Below are positions 50,672 to 60,284 of a stretch of 64,000 bases of DNA, in pieces. Each line of letters opens with the position of its first letter. Within the stretch, counting starts at the first letter, position 1. Under the pieces are notes generated by a model that saw only the letters and a list, made by a program, of their open reading frames with translations, did not search any database and had not been told where the DNA came from. The position numbers were made by a program, and so were the translations under genes. The stretch comes from Campylobacter concisus (lineage in GTDB: Bacteria > Campylobacterota > Campylobacteria > Campylobacterales > Campylobacteraceae). The stretch is from the NCBI RefSeq assembly GCF_003048615.2, contig NZ_CP049263.1, positions 1,922,001 through 1,986,000 of the forward strand. Reading direction: 5' to 3'.

Positions 50672-52099
50672 TTATAAATTTTCGAAACTAATTGTAAATG
50701 CAACGTGGTTTTCATCCACATTTTTAGCAAAGATTAGGGCGTTGTTTTTGCGAGCGATAAGGCGGCTCATATATAGCCCAAGCCCGCTACCGCTCTCTTT
50801 TGTGCTAAAGTGTGGCTCAAAGATGACCTTTAAAAATGAATTTTTTATCGCTCCTGCGTTATTTTGCACGCATAAATTCTTTCTGCCATCTTTTAAAAAG
50901 GCGCTTATCTTTATCACTCTTGGCTTTGTGTAGCTTTGTTTAAATGCGTCTTTGGCGTTGTTTATGATGTTTATTAAAATTTGGATTATCTCATTAAAAT
51001 TTGCAAATACCTCAAAATTTTCTCTCACGTCAAGCTGCACTTCGATCTGATACTTTTTAAGCGTTGCGTTTAAAATTTTTATCGTTTGATTTATCACTTC
51101 AAGCACCTTAAACTCTTTTCTCAAGGTATTTGGACTAAAGAAATTTTTAAAGTCATCAACGGTTTCTGACATGAAATTTATCTGCTTGCTTGTCTCTTCT
51201 ATAAATTCATAAATTTTCGCCTCATCAAGCTTCTTTCGCTCCTGATAAAGCTCTAAATTTATTAAAGCTGAGCTTATCTGAGCTAGCGGCTGCTTCCACT
51301 GATGCGAGATATTGCCTATCATCTCGCCCATAGAGGCTAGACGGCTTTGATGTATCATTAGCTGCTCAGTCTGCTTTTTGCTCTCTTCGCCTCGCCTATG
51401 CATCTTATAAACAAGTAGTAAAAATAGCCCAAAGATAAGCGTTATGGCGCTCATTATGACGATGACCTCTTGCAAGTGGTAGGTAAAAATGGCGCGAATT
51501 GGTATCTTAAACGAGATCATCGCGACAGTTTCGTTCACGTCTGGGATCTCTATGCCCTCCATGCCATATTTTTCTAGCATTTGTTGTGGGGCATTTGCGC
51601 TGCTGTGACAGGCTAGACAGCTTGGACTTTGGTTTTTTATAGGCAGACCCACAAAGAGCTGTGAGCCATTTTCATCTTTTATTATCTTTACAAATTCTTT
51701 AAATTTATTCTCTTTAAAGCCATGCAAGACGCCAGCTTCAAATTCATTTGGCTGGTGAGCCTTATTTAGCGGAGCGATGGCAACTAGCTTGTAGTCAAAT
51801 TCAAGGTTATATTTTTTCTTTTGGATGTTGTAAATTTCACGGCTTATATATGAAGATGACAGAAGTCTCTCGTCAAAAAAGTCCTCTTTTAAGATGCCCT
51901 GCTCTTTTAACTGCTCGATTAGTGGGCGCTGAACTCCAGCGATGTACTCTCTTACTGAATTTATGCCCTCTAAAACATAATACGCCTCTTTTTTAGCGTC
52001 TTTCATCGCAAGATCGTTGTAAAAATTTAAAACAAGTGCTGAAACTAGCAGATAGACAAAGATAAAAGCACCGACTATTAGCTGAAATTTATATCTCAC
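50672..52099 (-). CDS. mccS: Sensor histidine kinase MccS with a CXXCH heme motif
   Basis: The 475 residues have an N-terminal helix (about 5-27) and a periplasmic domain of about 185 residues. That domain contains CLACH (Cys161-His165), a c-type heme motif in a Tll0287/DUF3365-like setting. A second helix follows (about 211-231), then the kinase. The H box is NISHQWKQPLAQ (His266), the N box INIINNAKDAF and the G box SGLGLYMS. The kinase sits between mccR and mccA, as in Wolinella, where MccRS controls mcc expression by sulfite. The heme motif suggests sensing by a heme, possibly of sulfite itself. It overlaps mccR by 11 bases. Confidence 0.9.
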   Translation of the reverse strand: MRYKFQLIVGAFIFVYLLVSALVLNFYNDLAMKDAKKEAYYVLEGINSVREYIAGVQRPLIEQLKEQGILKEDFFDERLLSSSYISREIYNIQKKKYNLEFDYKLVAIAPLNKAHQPNEFEAGVLHGFKENKFKEFVKIIKDENGSQLFVGLPIKNQSPSCLACHSSANAPQQMLEKYGMEGIEIPDVNETVAMISFKIPIRAIFTYHLQEVIVIMSAITLIFGLFLLLVYKMHRRGEESKKQTEQLMIHQSRLASMGEMIGNISHQWKQPLAQISSALINLELYQERKKLDEAKIYEFIEETSKQINFMSETVDDFKNFFSPNTLRKEFKVLEVINQTIKILNATLKKYQIEVQLDVRENFEVFANFNEIIQILINIINNAKDAFKQSYTKPRVIKISAFLKDGRKNLCVQNNAGAIKNSFLKVIFEPHFSTKESGSGLGLYMSRLIARKNNALIFAKNVDENHVAFTISFENL

Positions 52100-52778
52100 A
52101 AAGATAGCCCACGCCGTATAAATTTTTGATCACATCTTTGCCTAGCTTTCTTCTAAGCTCTTTTACGATCGTCTTTATCGCCTCTTTTGTCGGCTGCTCG
52201 TAGTCCCAGATGTAGTCAAAAATTTGTTCATAAGTGATAGTTTGGTTTTTGTTGTTTAAAAAGTACTCCAAAAGCTTGCTCTCGCTCTTGCTTAGATGAG
52301 AAATTTCGCCATTTACATAAAGCGCTTTTTTGCCAAAATCATACTCAAGCTCGTCATTTAGCCTGATAGTTGGTGTGCGTCCAACTAGCTCAAACGCCAC
52401 ATCTTCAAGCGCTTTAACAAAAGATTTTTTATCGTATGGTTTTGCAAGATATCTTGTGATCTTTAGCTCAACTGCTCGCCACAGATACTCTTGCTCGACG
52501 TGGCTAGATAATATCACGATAGGGATTTTTTGATTGATAGCTCTTACTTTTTTAGCGATCTCAAGACCATCAATATTTGGCACGCTGATATCAAGCACTA
52601 GCACGTCATACGCCCCGCTCATAGCAAGCTCAAGCGCATCAAAGCCGTCTGTAACGCCTTTAACCTCTGCGAAAAAGAGCTCCAGCGAGGCGCAGATATT
52701 TCGCAAAATCGCCTCTTCATCCTCTAAGCAAAGGACCTTTTTGTTTGATAAAACATCTAAAATATCATACTCTTGCAT
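52089..52778 (-). CDS. mccR: Response regulator MccR
   Basis: This 229-residue OmpR/PhoB-type regulator has a receiver domain (acidic pair in CLEDEE near 18-22, phospho-acceptor Asp63 in VLVLDISVP, and a Lys in LAKPYDKKSF). A winged-helix DNA-binding domain follows (LSKSESKLLEYFLNN to GVGYLCEI). It is partnered with MccS by an 11-base overlap and is first in the mcc group. Its target is most likely the roughly 95-base region before mccA, where I see the near-repeat CCCCTTTTCTG followed by CCCTTTTTTGG on the coding strand, but binding sites are not proven. Confidence 0.92.
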   Translation of the reverse strand: MQEYDILDVLSNKKVLCLEDEEAILRNICASLELFFAEVKGVTDGFDALELAMSGAYDVLVLDISVPNIDGLEIAKKVRAINQKIPIVILSSHVEQEYLWRAVELKITRYLAKPYDKKSFVKALEDVAFELVGRTPTIRLNDELEYDFGKKALYVNGEISHLSKSESKLLEYFLNNKNQTITYEQIFDYIWDYEQPTKEAIKTIVKELRRKLGKDVIKNLYGVGYLCEI

Positions 52779-52916
52779 ACGTCATCTCATCTCTTAAGCC
52801 AAAATGCCAACTTAAATAACACAAAATAAAAATTATTTCATAAATTTACATCATGATCGTAAGCTTAAAGTAAAAAATCGGCTCGCTACTTAAGTGATAA
52901 ATTTAAAAGATAAAGT

Positions 52917-52946
52917 TAAATTTAGCCAAAGATTTGGCTAAATTTA
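52917..52946 (-). terminator. Terminator after the chemoreceptor gene
   Basis: TAAATTTAGCCAAA and TTTGGCTAAATTTA make a perfect 14-bp stem around two bases. On the minus strand it is followed by ACTTTATCTTTT. It ends exactly at the stop of the chemoreceptor gene. Confidence 0.7.
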
Positions 52947-54650
52947 TCAGGTTCTAAATTTTGAAAGGCTAGTGTTTAGATTATCAGTCATCTTTGAAAG
53001 ATGAGCAGCTGCAAGTGAGATTTCATCCATGCTTTTTGAGTTTTGTTTTGAAATTTCATCGATATTTACGATGCCTTTTATCAGCTCTTCGACCTTATTT
53101 CCAGTCTCTATATAGTCCCTCGTAGAGGTCTCATTTAAGCTAACAGTCTCGTTCATTAGCTGGTTCATATTTTCTATTTTTTCATTTATCTGGGCTGATT
53201 TTTTGCAAAGCTCGCCAGCTTTTTTAGCATTATCGCCGATGGTATGGCTTGAGTTTGAGATCGCTTCAACGATTAAATTTATAGTTGCATTTATCTCGCT
53301 TAGGCTATTTTGCGTGCGTTCAGCTAGTTGTCTAACCTCATCAGCCACGACTGCAAAGCCACGTCCATGCTCACCTGCACGCGCTGCTTCTATGGCGGCA
53401 TTTAGAGCAAGTAAATTTGTCTGATCAGCGATGTCATCGATGATATTTAAGACATCTTTTACATTTTTAGCTTGATCAGCTAGGCTTTTCATCGAGCTAG
53501 CGAGTGAAATTTCGCTATTTGCAGCCTCATCTACATTTTTGCTAAGCCCCAAAACATCGTTTGAAACTTCATTTATATATAGACAGGTTCTTTCAAGATT
53601 TTCTTTGCTCTTCTTAGCCTCTTCAAATGAGCTCTTTATCTCTTCTGACATGGTTTTTGCCATATTTGTCGTATCTGTGACGATTAGCGAAGATTTGTTG
53701 GTTAAATTTGTAGTTTGAGCTGATGTTGAAGAGAGTTGCTCGGCGATAGAAGAGTTCTCATGCGCTAGCCCTTTAACGCTCTCTATCACAGATCTTAGCT
53801 CGCTTGTTAGGTCATTTATAGAGCTTTTGATGTTTGAAATTTCATCTTTTCCGCTAACTTCAAGCTTTTTAGTAAGATCGCCTCTGCCACTTTTTATCTC
53901 ATCTGACATCGCGGTTAAATTTGCAACGATATTTTTTATAGGTCTGATGATCGCCCTACTTAAGATAAATAACACGATAGCTATCAAAACAACCGTAATC
54001 AGGGCGCAAGCGATGATAAATGTTCTTGTATTTTGGCTGTTTTGCTCGTTTAACACGACCTTTGTCTTTTCTATCTCGTCCGCCAAGTCATCGACATAAA
54101 CGCCGCTTCCTAGCATCCACTTATATGGCTCAAAATTTGCAGCATAGCCAAGCTTCTCCACTGGCTCCTCGCCCTCTTTTTTCGCCCAGCCAAATGTGAC
54201 AAATCCGCCACCTTGTTTAGCCTTTTCGATGAGCTCTTTTATAAGAAGTAGCCCTTTTGGATCTTTTAGTCCGATTAAATTTTTACCAACAAGCGATGGC
54301 TTTTCAGGGTGCATCAAAACAACACCATTGTAGTCATAAATGAAGATATAGCCAGTTTTATCGCTAAAGAATTTTAGCTTTGAGACGACTCTAAAAATTT
54401 CTTGTTTTATCTCATCGTCGCTTAGCCCTTTTTCTTTGCCACCATTATAAATTTCACGCATCATTTGATTGATCGTCTCGACGTCATCTTTTAAATTTTC
54501 TTTTCTGGCATTTACCAGCTCGTCGTAGGACTTGTTGGTGAAAAACTGCGTGAGATCGCTTGAAAATTTGCTATTTAAAAATATGAGCAAACAGCTAACA
54601 AGTAAAACTGAAAAAACAAAAGTGAGAATTATCTTTGTAGATATTTTCAT
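52947..54650 (-). CDS. Methyl-accepting chemotaxis protein, single-Cache sensor
   Basis: The 567-residue receptor has a first helix (about 5-25), then a periplasmic sCache_2-like domain with [27 protein letters not shown] and [14 protein letters not shown] second helix (about 195-220) and HAMP lead into the cytoplasmic signalling coil with the invariant tip [43 protein letters not shown]. sCache_2 receptors bind small carboxylates or other small ligands; which one is unknown. I start at 54,650 because AAGGA stands 8 bases before it. Its signalling tip is nearly the same as in the dCache receptor at 62,015-63,979. A perfect hairpin follows. Confidence 0.93.
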   Translation of the reverse strand: MKISTKIILTFVFSVLLVSCLLIFLNSKFSSDLTQFFTNKSYDELVNARKENLKDDVETINQMMREIYNGGKEKGLSDDEIKQEIFRVVSKLKFFSDKTGYIFIYDYNGVVLMHPEKPSLVGKNLIGLKDPKGLLLIKELIEKAKQGGGFVTFGWAKKEGEEPVEKLGYAANFEPYKWMLGSGVYVDDLADEIEKTKVVLNEQNSQNTRTFIIACALITVVLIAIVLFILSRAIIRPIKNIVANLTAMSDEIKSGRGDLTKKLEVSGKDEISNIKSSINDLTSELRSVIESVKGLAHENSSIAEQLSSTSAQTTNLTNKSSLIVTDTTNMAKTMSEEIKSSFEEAKKSKENLERTCLYINEVSNDVLGLSKNVDEAANSEISLASSMKSLADQAKNVKDVLNIIDDIADQTNLLALNAAIEAARAGEHGRGFAVVADEVRQLAERTQNSLSEINATINLIVEAISNSSHTIGDNAKKAGELCKKSAQINEKIENMNQLMNETVSLNETSTRDYIETGNKVEELIKGIVNIDEISKQNSKSMDEISLAAAHLSKMTDNLNTSLSKFRT

Positions 54651-54856
54651 AGCACACATCCTTGCATTTTGGGATCTCCTAAATTTTTTGTGCCATTTTA
54701 TACATTCAAATCTTAATTATAAATTAACTTTTAAAATTTAAGAAAAAAAGAGAAAATTTGATGAGAGAATTTACTCAAAGCCCAAAATAACGAATAAGTT
54801 ACAAATATTATTATTTTAAGCTTTGAGCGTAAAATTTAAGTAAAATTTAGTAGCCT

Positions 54857-55465
54857 TTAGTTGCCTCTACTTCCAGGCTTAATAGCCTTGCTACCGCCTT
54901 TGCAAAGCAGACAGTGCTCTGGCTCGTAAATTTCAAATTCAAAATTTCCCAAAGCGAAAAATGGCTTGTCACTTGGCAGTTTTGCATTTGGCTTTGAGTC
55001 ATTGCCTAAATTTGCAACCTTACAAAAGCCGCGGTTTGCAAGTGCCGCAAAGCCAACTACCTCGCCACCAAGTCTCTCTATCACGTGCGCTGCTTCAAGC
55101 GCAGAGCCGCCAGTTGTGATGATGTCTTCACAAACTATGAATTTCTCGCCCTTTTTCACTTCAAAACCGCGCCTTAAGCTCATCACCCTATCAACGCGCT
55201 CAGTAAATATAAAGCGTTTTTTCGCCGCGCGAGCTAGCTCATATCCAGCCAAAATTCCGCCAAGCGCTGGCGAGCAAACACTATCAAATTTAATGCCAAA
55301 TTTCTCTATCACACGCGCTAACTCATCTGCTAGCTTTGCTGCAAGAGCAGGATCTTCAAGCACCTTTGCACTTTGCAGATAAAACTGCGAGTGGTTGCCA
55401 CTACTTAGCAAAAAGTGCCCCTCTAAATACGCCCCAGCATCCTTATAAATTTTCTCTAAATCCAT
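54857..55465 (-). CDS. pyrE: Orotate phosphoribosyltransferase
   Basis: PyrE makes OMP from orotate and PRPP in pyrimidine synthesis. The 202 residues carry a [20 protein letters not shown] start, [30 protein letters not shown] with the catalytic Lys loop, and the PRPP-binding motif [18 protein letters not shown]. The C-terminal CLLCKGG is a longer tail than in E. coli but is normal in this group. It is a cytoplasmic dimer. It stands alone on the minus strand, divergent from the antiporter gene, with about 80 bases between. Confidence 0.95.
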   Translation of the reverse strand: MDLEKIYKDAGAYLEGHFLLSSGNHSQFYLQSAKVLEDPALAAKLADELARVIEKFGIKFDSVCSPALGGILAGYELARAAKKRFIFTERVDRVMSLRRGFEVKKGEKFIVCEDIITTGGSALEAAHVIERLGGEVVGFAALANRGFCKVANLGNDSKPNAKLPSDKPFFALGNFEFEIYEPEHCLLCKGGSKAIKPGSRGN

Positions 55466-55584
55466 CGCCTTTTCCTTTTAAAATTTGCCAAAAATCTTAA
55501 CACATACCCACTTAAGCCACTCTTTTTAAAATTTAATAAGCCCTGCCCTTGTATAATTCTTGCACTCATACAAAAAGGACACTC

Positions 55585-56952
55585 ATGCTTCTCTTTAACC
55601 CTGTTGTTTTTAGTATTTTGGTGATGACGGTGCTATGTTTGCTGCGCTTTAACATCCTCCTTTCTATCCTCATCTCAGCCCTTGTCGCTGGTGTCATGTA
55701 TAAGCATGGTTTTAGTGGATTTGAAAGTGGTTTGGCAAGCGGTTTTGAGAGCTTTTTTACGGCTCTAAAAGAGACTACGCAAAGCCTCATAAGCGGCATG
55801 CAAGGCAACCTTGAAACCTCTCTTAGCTACATCTTGCTAGGTGCTCTTGCAGCTGCCATAGCAAATACAAATTTAACAGCCATTTTGATAAATGCAATGA
55901 GTAAATTTCTTAGCTCAAACAAGGTCATTTTTACGCTAACCATCGCATTTATCGCTTGTTTGTCTCAAAATTTGATCCCAGTTCATATAGCTTTTATACC
56001 TATCTTGATCCCGCCACTTCTTGCTCTTATGAATAAAATGGGCATAGATAGACGCGCGGTGGCTTGCGCTCTTACATTTGGACTTCAAGCGCCTTATGTG
56101 AGCATTAGCGTCGGCTTTGGTCTGCTTTTTCACAATATCCTTAAAAAAGAGCTAGCCAACAACGGCATAAATACAACCATCTCAGACATCTCATCAGTCA
56201 TGTGGATAGGCGGTGCGTCGATGTTTGTGGGGCTCATCTTAGCCATACTTTTTTATAGTAAAAAAAGGATTTATAAAACTTCTAAATTTGAAAAGGCCGA
56301 GCTTGATGAGATCGAGCGTGCAAAAAGCCTTGAGATGACTAAAAAAGAGTGGGCGGTCTTAGCTGGTGCGGTTGTCGCTTTTGTCGTGCAAATTTACACT
56401 TCACTCTTGCCACTTGGCGCGTTACTTGGACTTTTGGTAATGGTTGTTTTTGGCGGTATCGAATATAAAAAAGTAGATAAGATCATGGATAATGGCCTTG
56501 CTATGATGGGTTTTATCGCATTTATTATGCTTGTTGCTGCTGGATATGGCACCATTTTAAGAGAGAGTGGCGGTATAGACGAGCTTGTAAAATACGCTAG
56601 TTTGGTCTCAGGCGGCAAGATAGGCGGAGCATTTTTGATGCTACTTATCGGACTTTTAGTCACGATGGGCATAGGCACTAGCTTTGGCACTATCCCTATC
56701 TTAGCCTCTATCTACGTGCCACTTTGCCTTAGCCTTGGCTTTGGCGTGCCAGCTATCATCTTGCTAGTTGGTATAGCAGCGGCTCTAGGCGACGCTGGAA
56801 GCCCAGCAAGCGACAGCACACTTGGACCAACGAGCGGTCTAAACGCTGATGGTGAGCACAACCACATATATGATACTTGCGTGCCTACATTTATATTTTT
56901 TAACATCCCGCTAATCATCGGTGGCATCGTAGGAGCCATGATACTTGGATAA
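55585..56952 (+). CDS. NhaC/YuiF-type Na+/H+ antiporter family protein
   Basis: The 455-residue protein has about 11-12 predicted membrane helices and the motifs of the Na+/H+ antiporter family (PF07399-like/YuiF): QNLIPVHIAFIPILIPPLLALM, FGLQAPYVSISVGFG and GDAGSPASDSTLGPTSGLNADGEHNHI. Polar residues inside helices fit cation/proton exchange; the exact ions or an organic substrate cannot be told. I use the ATG at 55,585, which has AAAGGA 7 bases upstream; an in-frame ATG at 55,549 has no site. It is divergent from pyrE and ends at a strong hairpin before flgE. Confidence 0.85.
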   Translation: MLLFNPVVFSILVMTVLCLLRFNILLSILISALVAGVMYKHGFSGFESGLASGFESFFTALKETTQSLISGMQGNLETSLSYILLGALAAAIANTNLTAILINAMSKFLSSNKVIFTLTIAFIACLSQNLIPVHIAFIPILIPPLLALMNKMGIDRRAVACALTFGLQAPYVSISVGFGLLFHNILKKELANNGINTTISDISSVMWIGGASMFVGLILAILFYSKKRIYKTSKFEKAELDEIERAKSLEMTKKEWAVLAGAVVAFVVQIYTSLLPLGALLGLLVMVVFGGIEYKKVDKIMDNGLAMMGFIAFIMLVAAGYGTILRESGGIDELVKYASLVSGGKIGGAFLMLLIGLLVTMGIGTSFGTIPILASIYVPLCLSLGFGVPAIILLVGIAAALGDAGSPASDSTLGPTSGLNADGEHNHIYDTCVPTFIFFNIPLIIGGIVGAMILG

Positions 56953-56977
56953 ATTTGGCGTTAAAAGCGCCAAATTT
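56951..56977 (+). terminator. Terminator after the antiporter gene
   Basis: AAATTTGGCG and CGCCAAATTT make a perfect 10-bp stem with a 7-base loop, followed by CTCTTTTAATTTTTC. It overlaps the antiporter stop codon. Confidence 0.8.
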
Positions 56978-57012
56978 CTCTTTTAATTTTTCTCTTTTTG
57001 CCGATATAAATT

Positions 57013-57029
57013 TTGGAACATCTTTTGCT
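57013..57029 (+). promoter_or_regulatory. Sigma-54 promoter of flgE
   Basis: TTGGAACATCTTTTGCT contains GG and GC exactly 10 bases apart (57,015-57,016 and 57,027-57,028), the -24/-12 pattern of RpoN promoters. It lies 47 bases before the flgE start. In Campylobacter, hook genes are class II genes driven by RpoN with FlgR, which agrees. Confidence 0.85.
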
Positions 57030-57075
57030 TTAGAAAGATCATAAAAAATTTTAAAACGAGAAAAAGGATAAGCTC

Positions 57076-59520
57076 ATGATGAGATCACTTTGGTCTGGTG
57101 TTTCAGGCCTACAAGCCCACCAGATAGCCATGGACGTAGAAGGCAACAATATCGCAAACGTCAATACCTATGGTTTTAAATACAACCGCGCAAATTTTGC
57201 TGATATACTAAGCCAAACTCCAAGAGTTGCTACCGCTCCACAAGGCCAGCTAGGCGGTCAAAACGCTATGCAAATAGGTCTAGGAACGACTATAAACTCA
57301 ACTACAAGAATTTTCTCACAAGGCACACTAACAGCCACTGATAAGCAAACCGACCTTGCTCTTCAAGGAAATGGCTTCTTTGTCGTCTCTCCAGATGGCG
57401 GAACGACAAGATACTATACAAGAAACGGCGATTTCGTCCGTGATAAGGCTGGTAACTTTGTAAACAACAGCGGCTACATCGTTCAAGGCTGGACTAGAGA
57501 TGATGAGACTGGCACTATCGATTCAACTGGCCCTATAAGCAACATCGTCATCAAAGAAGGTCTTACAACTCCAGCAAGAGCGACAACAGAAGTTAAAATA
57601 AAAGGCAACCTTGACTCAGGTAACAGCATCGGTCAAAGAAGCACACCTATCTACGCTCTTGACTCAGTTGCAGGCGGACGCGACTACAATAACGATGGAA
57701 TTTTAAACGCTAACGAAGTTCATAACGAAAACGATACAAACAACGACGAATTTTATACAAACTCAAGAAACGAGCAAATCTTAACAGAGCGTGGCGTCGA
57801 TCTTGGTGTTACATTTGACGAGCTTGGAAACGGACTTGCACTAAGAGACGGACAAGGTATCTGGGTAAGCTACGCAAATGCTAAGACTGAGAAATTTAGT
57901 ATAGGAAGTCCTGCAGCTCAAACAATCGGTCAAATAAATCCAGCAGAAACACTTGATATCACAATAAATGGTACAACTATCAAATCTCAAGCTGGTACGA
58001 TGACAAGCATCAGTGATGTTGCAGCTGCTATCAACGCTCAGTACAATAAAACTGGTGTTAGAGCTGAAATTTCAGAAGGCAACAAACTAACACTTATAAA
58101 TAGAAACAACTCGGGCACAACTGAAGAGACAAAAAATATTCACTTAGTGGTAAATGCTGGAAACACAGTTGGTGGTCTAGCTAGTAAAGATATCATCACA
58201 GCTTATCAATATGTCTATACAAGCTCACAAACAACAGCTGTTCATCCAAATAATGACAAGATAGCAAGACAGATTACTACAACAGAAGATCTTCGTGCTG
58301 CTATGCAAGAGGATGCTAGAAACCACGTTGATTATAACGGCGATGGCCTAATAAGAGCAAATTCAGATGTACTTGATGCTGCAAAAGAAGCAACAGCGGC
58401 TCACAAGATAGCTCCAGGCACTGGTGGCGCAGCTATAACAAATCCAGCTTATGCAACAATATACAATACAGCTTATGCAGGAGCAACTGGCACACCTGAT
58501 CAAAAACACGCAGCAGCTGTCGCGGCACTTCAGGCAATTGCTGGAGATGATACAAACGATGGCGTAAAGATCACTGTAAATAAACTAGGTCAATTTCAAC
58601 TAGAAAATCCTACAAACGAAATAGCTGATCAAGCCCTTTATATGACTACAACTGGTCTTACAAAACCAGCTCAAGGTACAAACAGCGCAGCAGTAAATGA
58701 AAACGTTCGCTTTACAAACATCATGAAAGCACTTGATGGCGCGCTAAGCCCAGGTCAAGCTCTAAGAGCAAGTGGCAAGATGATGATGTCAAGCCACGGC
58801 TCAACGGCTGAAATTTTTGACTCACTTGGCTCAAAACACACAGTTAGTATCAGATGGGCAAAGACAGGTACTACAACAGATGGTGGCACTGAATGGAATA
58901 TGATCATCCAAGTGCCAGAGCCTGCTAAGATAAACTATACAGGCGAGGGTCCAGACAACGTCGTAACTGGTTCAGTTAGGTTTAACTCAAACGGCTCACT
59001 TGCTAGTTTTCACCCAGCTACGATAACATTTTCAGCTAACAACGGCTCACAAAGTGGTCAAAATGTTAGTTTAAATTTTGGCTTGGGAACAGACTTTAAC
59101 GGACTAACAAGCTTTGATAAAGACTCATCAACTGAGTCTATCTCACAAGATGGCTACACAGGTGGTACGCTAAATGGTTTGAAGGTAGATGAAACAGGAA
59201 CTATCATAGGCTCATTTACAAACGGACAAAGCTTTGGTCTAGCTCAAGTTGCACTTGCTAGCTTTACAAACAACGAGGGTCTTCAAAGTGAGGGCGGAAA
59301 CGTCTTTTCACAAACTGCTAACTCAGGCGAAGCAGTCATCGGCGCAGCAGGCACAGGTGATAAAGGTACGATCGCAGCTTCAAAACTAGAAGCTAGTAAC
59401 GTCGATCTAAGCCGTGCGCTAACAGATCTTATCGTCATCCAAAGAGGTTTTCAAGCAAACTCAAAAACGATCACGACAAGCGATGAGATGCTAAACACAC
59501 TTCTTCAACTAAAACAATAA
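57076..59520 (+). CDS. flgE: Flagellar hook protein FlgE
   Basis: This is the hook subunit, exported by the flagellar type III apparatus and polymerised outside the cell. It has 814 residues. The N-terminus (MMRSLWSGVSGLQAHQIAMDVEGNNIANVNTYGFKYNRANF) and the C-terminus (ALTDLIVIQRGFQANSKTITTSDEMLNTLLQL) form the conserved rod/hook D0 helices. A variable surface domain lies between, rich in Asn, Thr and Asp, with NDGILNANEVHNENDTNND as a possible calcium-loop. The length is typical of Campylobacter, much longer than Salmonella FlgE. The RpoN promoter stands directly upstream, and a terminator follows. It is a single-gene unit, with no other flagellar gene in the window. Confidence 0.96.
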   Translation: MMRSLWSGVSGLQAHQIAMDVEGNNIANVNTYGFKYNRANFADILSQTPRVATAPQGQLGGQNAMQIGLGTTINSTTRIFSQGTLTATDKQTDLALQGNGFFVVSPDGGTTRYYTRNGDFVRDKAGNFVNNSGYIVQGWTRDDETGTIDSTGPISNIVIKEGLTTPARATTEVKIKGNLDSGNSIGQRSTPIYALDSVAGGRDYNNDGILNANEVHNENDTNNDEFYTNSRNEQILTERGVDLGVTFDELGNGLALRDGQGIWVSYANAKTEKFSIGSPAAQTIGQINPAETLDITINGTTIKSQAGTMTSISDVAAAINAQYNKTGVRAEISEGNKLTLINRNNSGTTEETKNIHLVVNAGNTVGGLASKDIITAYQYVYTSSQTTAVHPNNDKIARQITTTEDLRAAMQEDARNHVDYNGDGLIRANSDVLDAAKEATAAHKIAPGTGGAAITNPAYATIYNTAYAGATGTPDQKHAAAVAALQAIAGDDTNDGVKITVNKLGQFQLENPTNEIADQALYMTTTGLTKPAQGTNSAAVNENVRFTNIMKALDGALSPGQALRASGKMMMSSHGSTAEIFDSLGSKHTVSIRWAKTGTTTDGGTEWNMIIQVPEPAKINYTGEGPDNVVTGSVRFNSNGSLASFHPATITFSANNGSQSGQNVSLNFGLGTDFNGLTSFDKDSSTESISQDGYTGGTLNGLKVDETGTIIGSFTNGQSFGLAQVALASFTNNEGLQSEGGNVFSQTANSGEAVIGAAGTGDKGTIAASKLEASNVDLSRALTDLIVIQRGFQANSKTITTSDEMLNTLLQLKQ

Positions 59521-59521
59521 T

Positions 59522-59544
59522 AAAGGGGGAGCTCGCTCCCTTTT
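59522..59544 (+). terminator. Terminator after flgE
   Basis: GGGAG and CTCCC, extended by flanking A/T pairs (AAAGG and CTTTT), form a GC-rich hairpin directly after the flgE stop and are followed by TTTT and A/T-rich sequence. Confidence 0.75.
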
Positions 59545-59609
59545 AAATTTACAAATAAAATCAGCCTTCTTTTTGTAAAATGCTAAAAAATTTCACAAAA
59601 AGAGAAAAT

Positions 59610-60239
59610 ATGCAAGTAACACTTCTAAATCACACTCCACTAAATATCTGCTCTCACGCGATCCGCACATGCTGGCAAAGCTTTGAAAAAGGCGACAACG
59701 GCGGCGAAAAAGATGTCGAGCTGATAGACAGGGTGGGTAATAAATTTAAACACGCTTCAACGCTAGAGCACCTTTACTACAATTTCTACATCCAAGGCAT
59801 CTCGCGCGCACTACTTCAGGAGCTAGCCCGCCACCGCATAGCAAGCCTAAGCGTCAAATCAACCCGCTACACGCTAAAAGAGCTAAAAAAGGAGGAGAAA
59901 TTTGAAGTAGGGCAGTTTGAGCGTGCGGCTAAATTTATCGTGCTAACAAATGACGAAATGGTCGATAACGCGAGCATAAAAGCGCTTGAAAATTTACGTG
60001 AAATTTTAGCTTCAACTACAAAAAGCCTTGATATAGTTAAATACTGCTTGCCAGAGTGCTATAAAACCGAGCTTACATGGAGCATAAACGCTAGAAGCTT
60101 GCAAAATTTCATCTCTCTAAGAAGCTCAAAATCAGCCCTTTGGGAGATAAGAAATTTAGCAAATGCTATCTACGACGCCTTGCCAAATGAGCATAAATTT
60201 ATCTTTGAGAAGTGCTTACCAGAGGATGAGCAAAACTAA
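59610..60239 (+). CDS. thyX: FAD-dependent thymidylate synthase ThyX
   Basis: ThyX makes dTMP from dUMP with methylene-THF and FADH2, replacing ThyA as in other Campylobacter. The 209 residues (from the ATG at 59,610) contain the signature RHRIASLSVKSTRY (RHRx7S) and a C-terminal LTWSINARSLQNFISLRSS. A longer frame from 59,580 overlaps a possible promoter box TAAAAT, and the start MQVTLLNHTPLNICSHAIRTCW fits the family. The ribosome binding site is AAAAGAGAA. It lies between flgE and the convergent adenine methyltransferase. Confidence 0.94.
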   Translation: MQVTLLNHTPLNICSHAIRTCWQSFEKGDNGGEKDVELIDRVGNKFKHASTLEHLYYNFYIQGISRALLQELARHRIASLSVKSTRYTLKELKKEEKFEVGQFERAAKFIVLTNDEMVDNASIKALENLREILASTTKSLDIVKYCLPECYKTELTWSINARSLQNFISLRSSKSALWEIRNLANAIYDALPNEHKFIFEKCLPEDEQN

Positions 60240-60284
60240 CAATTACGTTAGTGAGATTTAGAAGTGATGAAATGAGCGTTAAAT

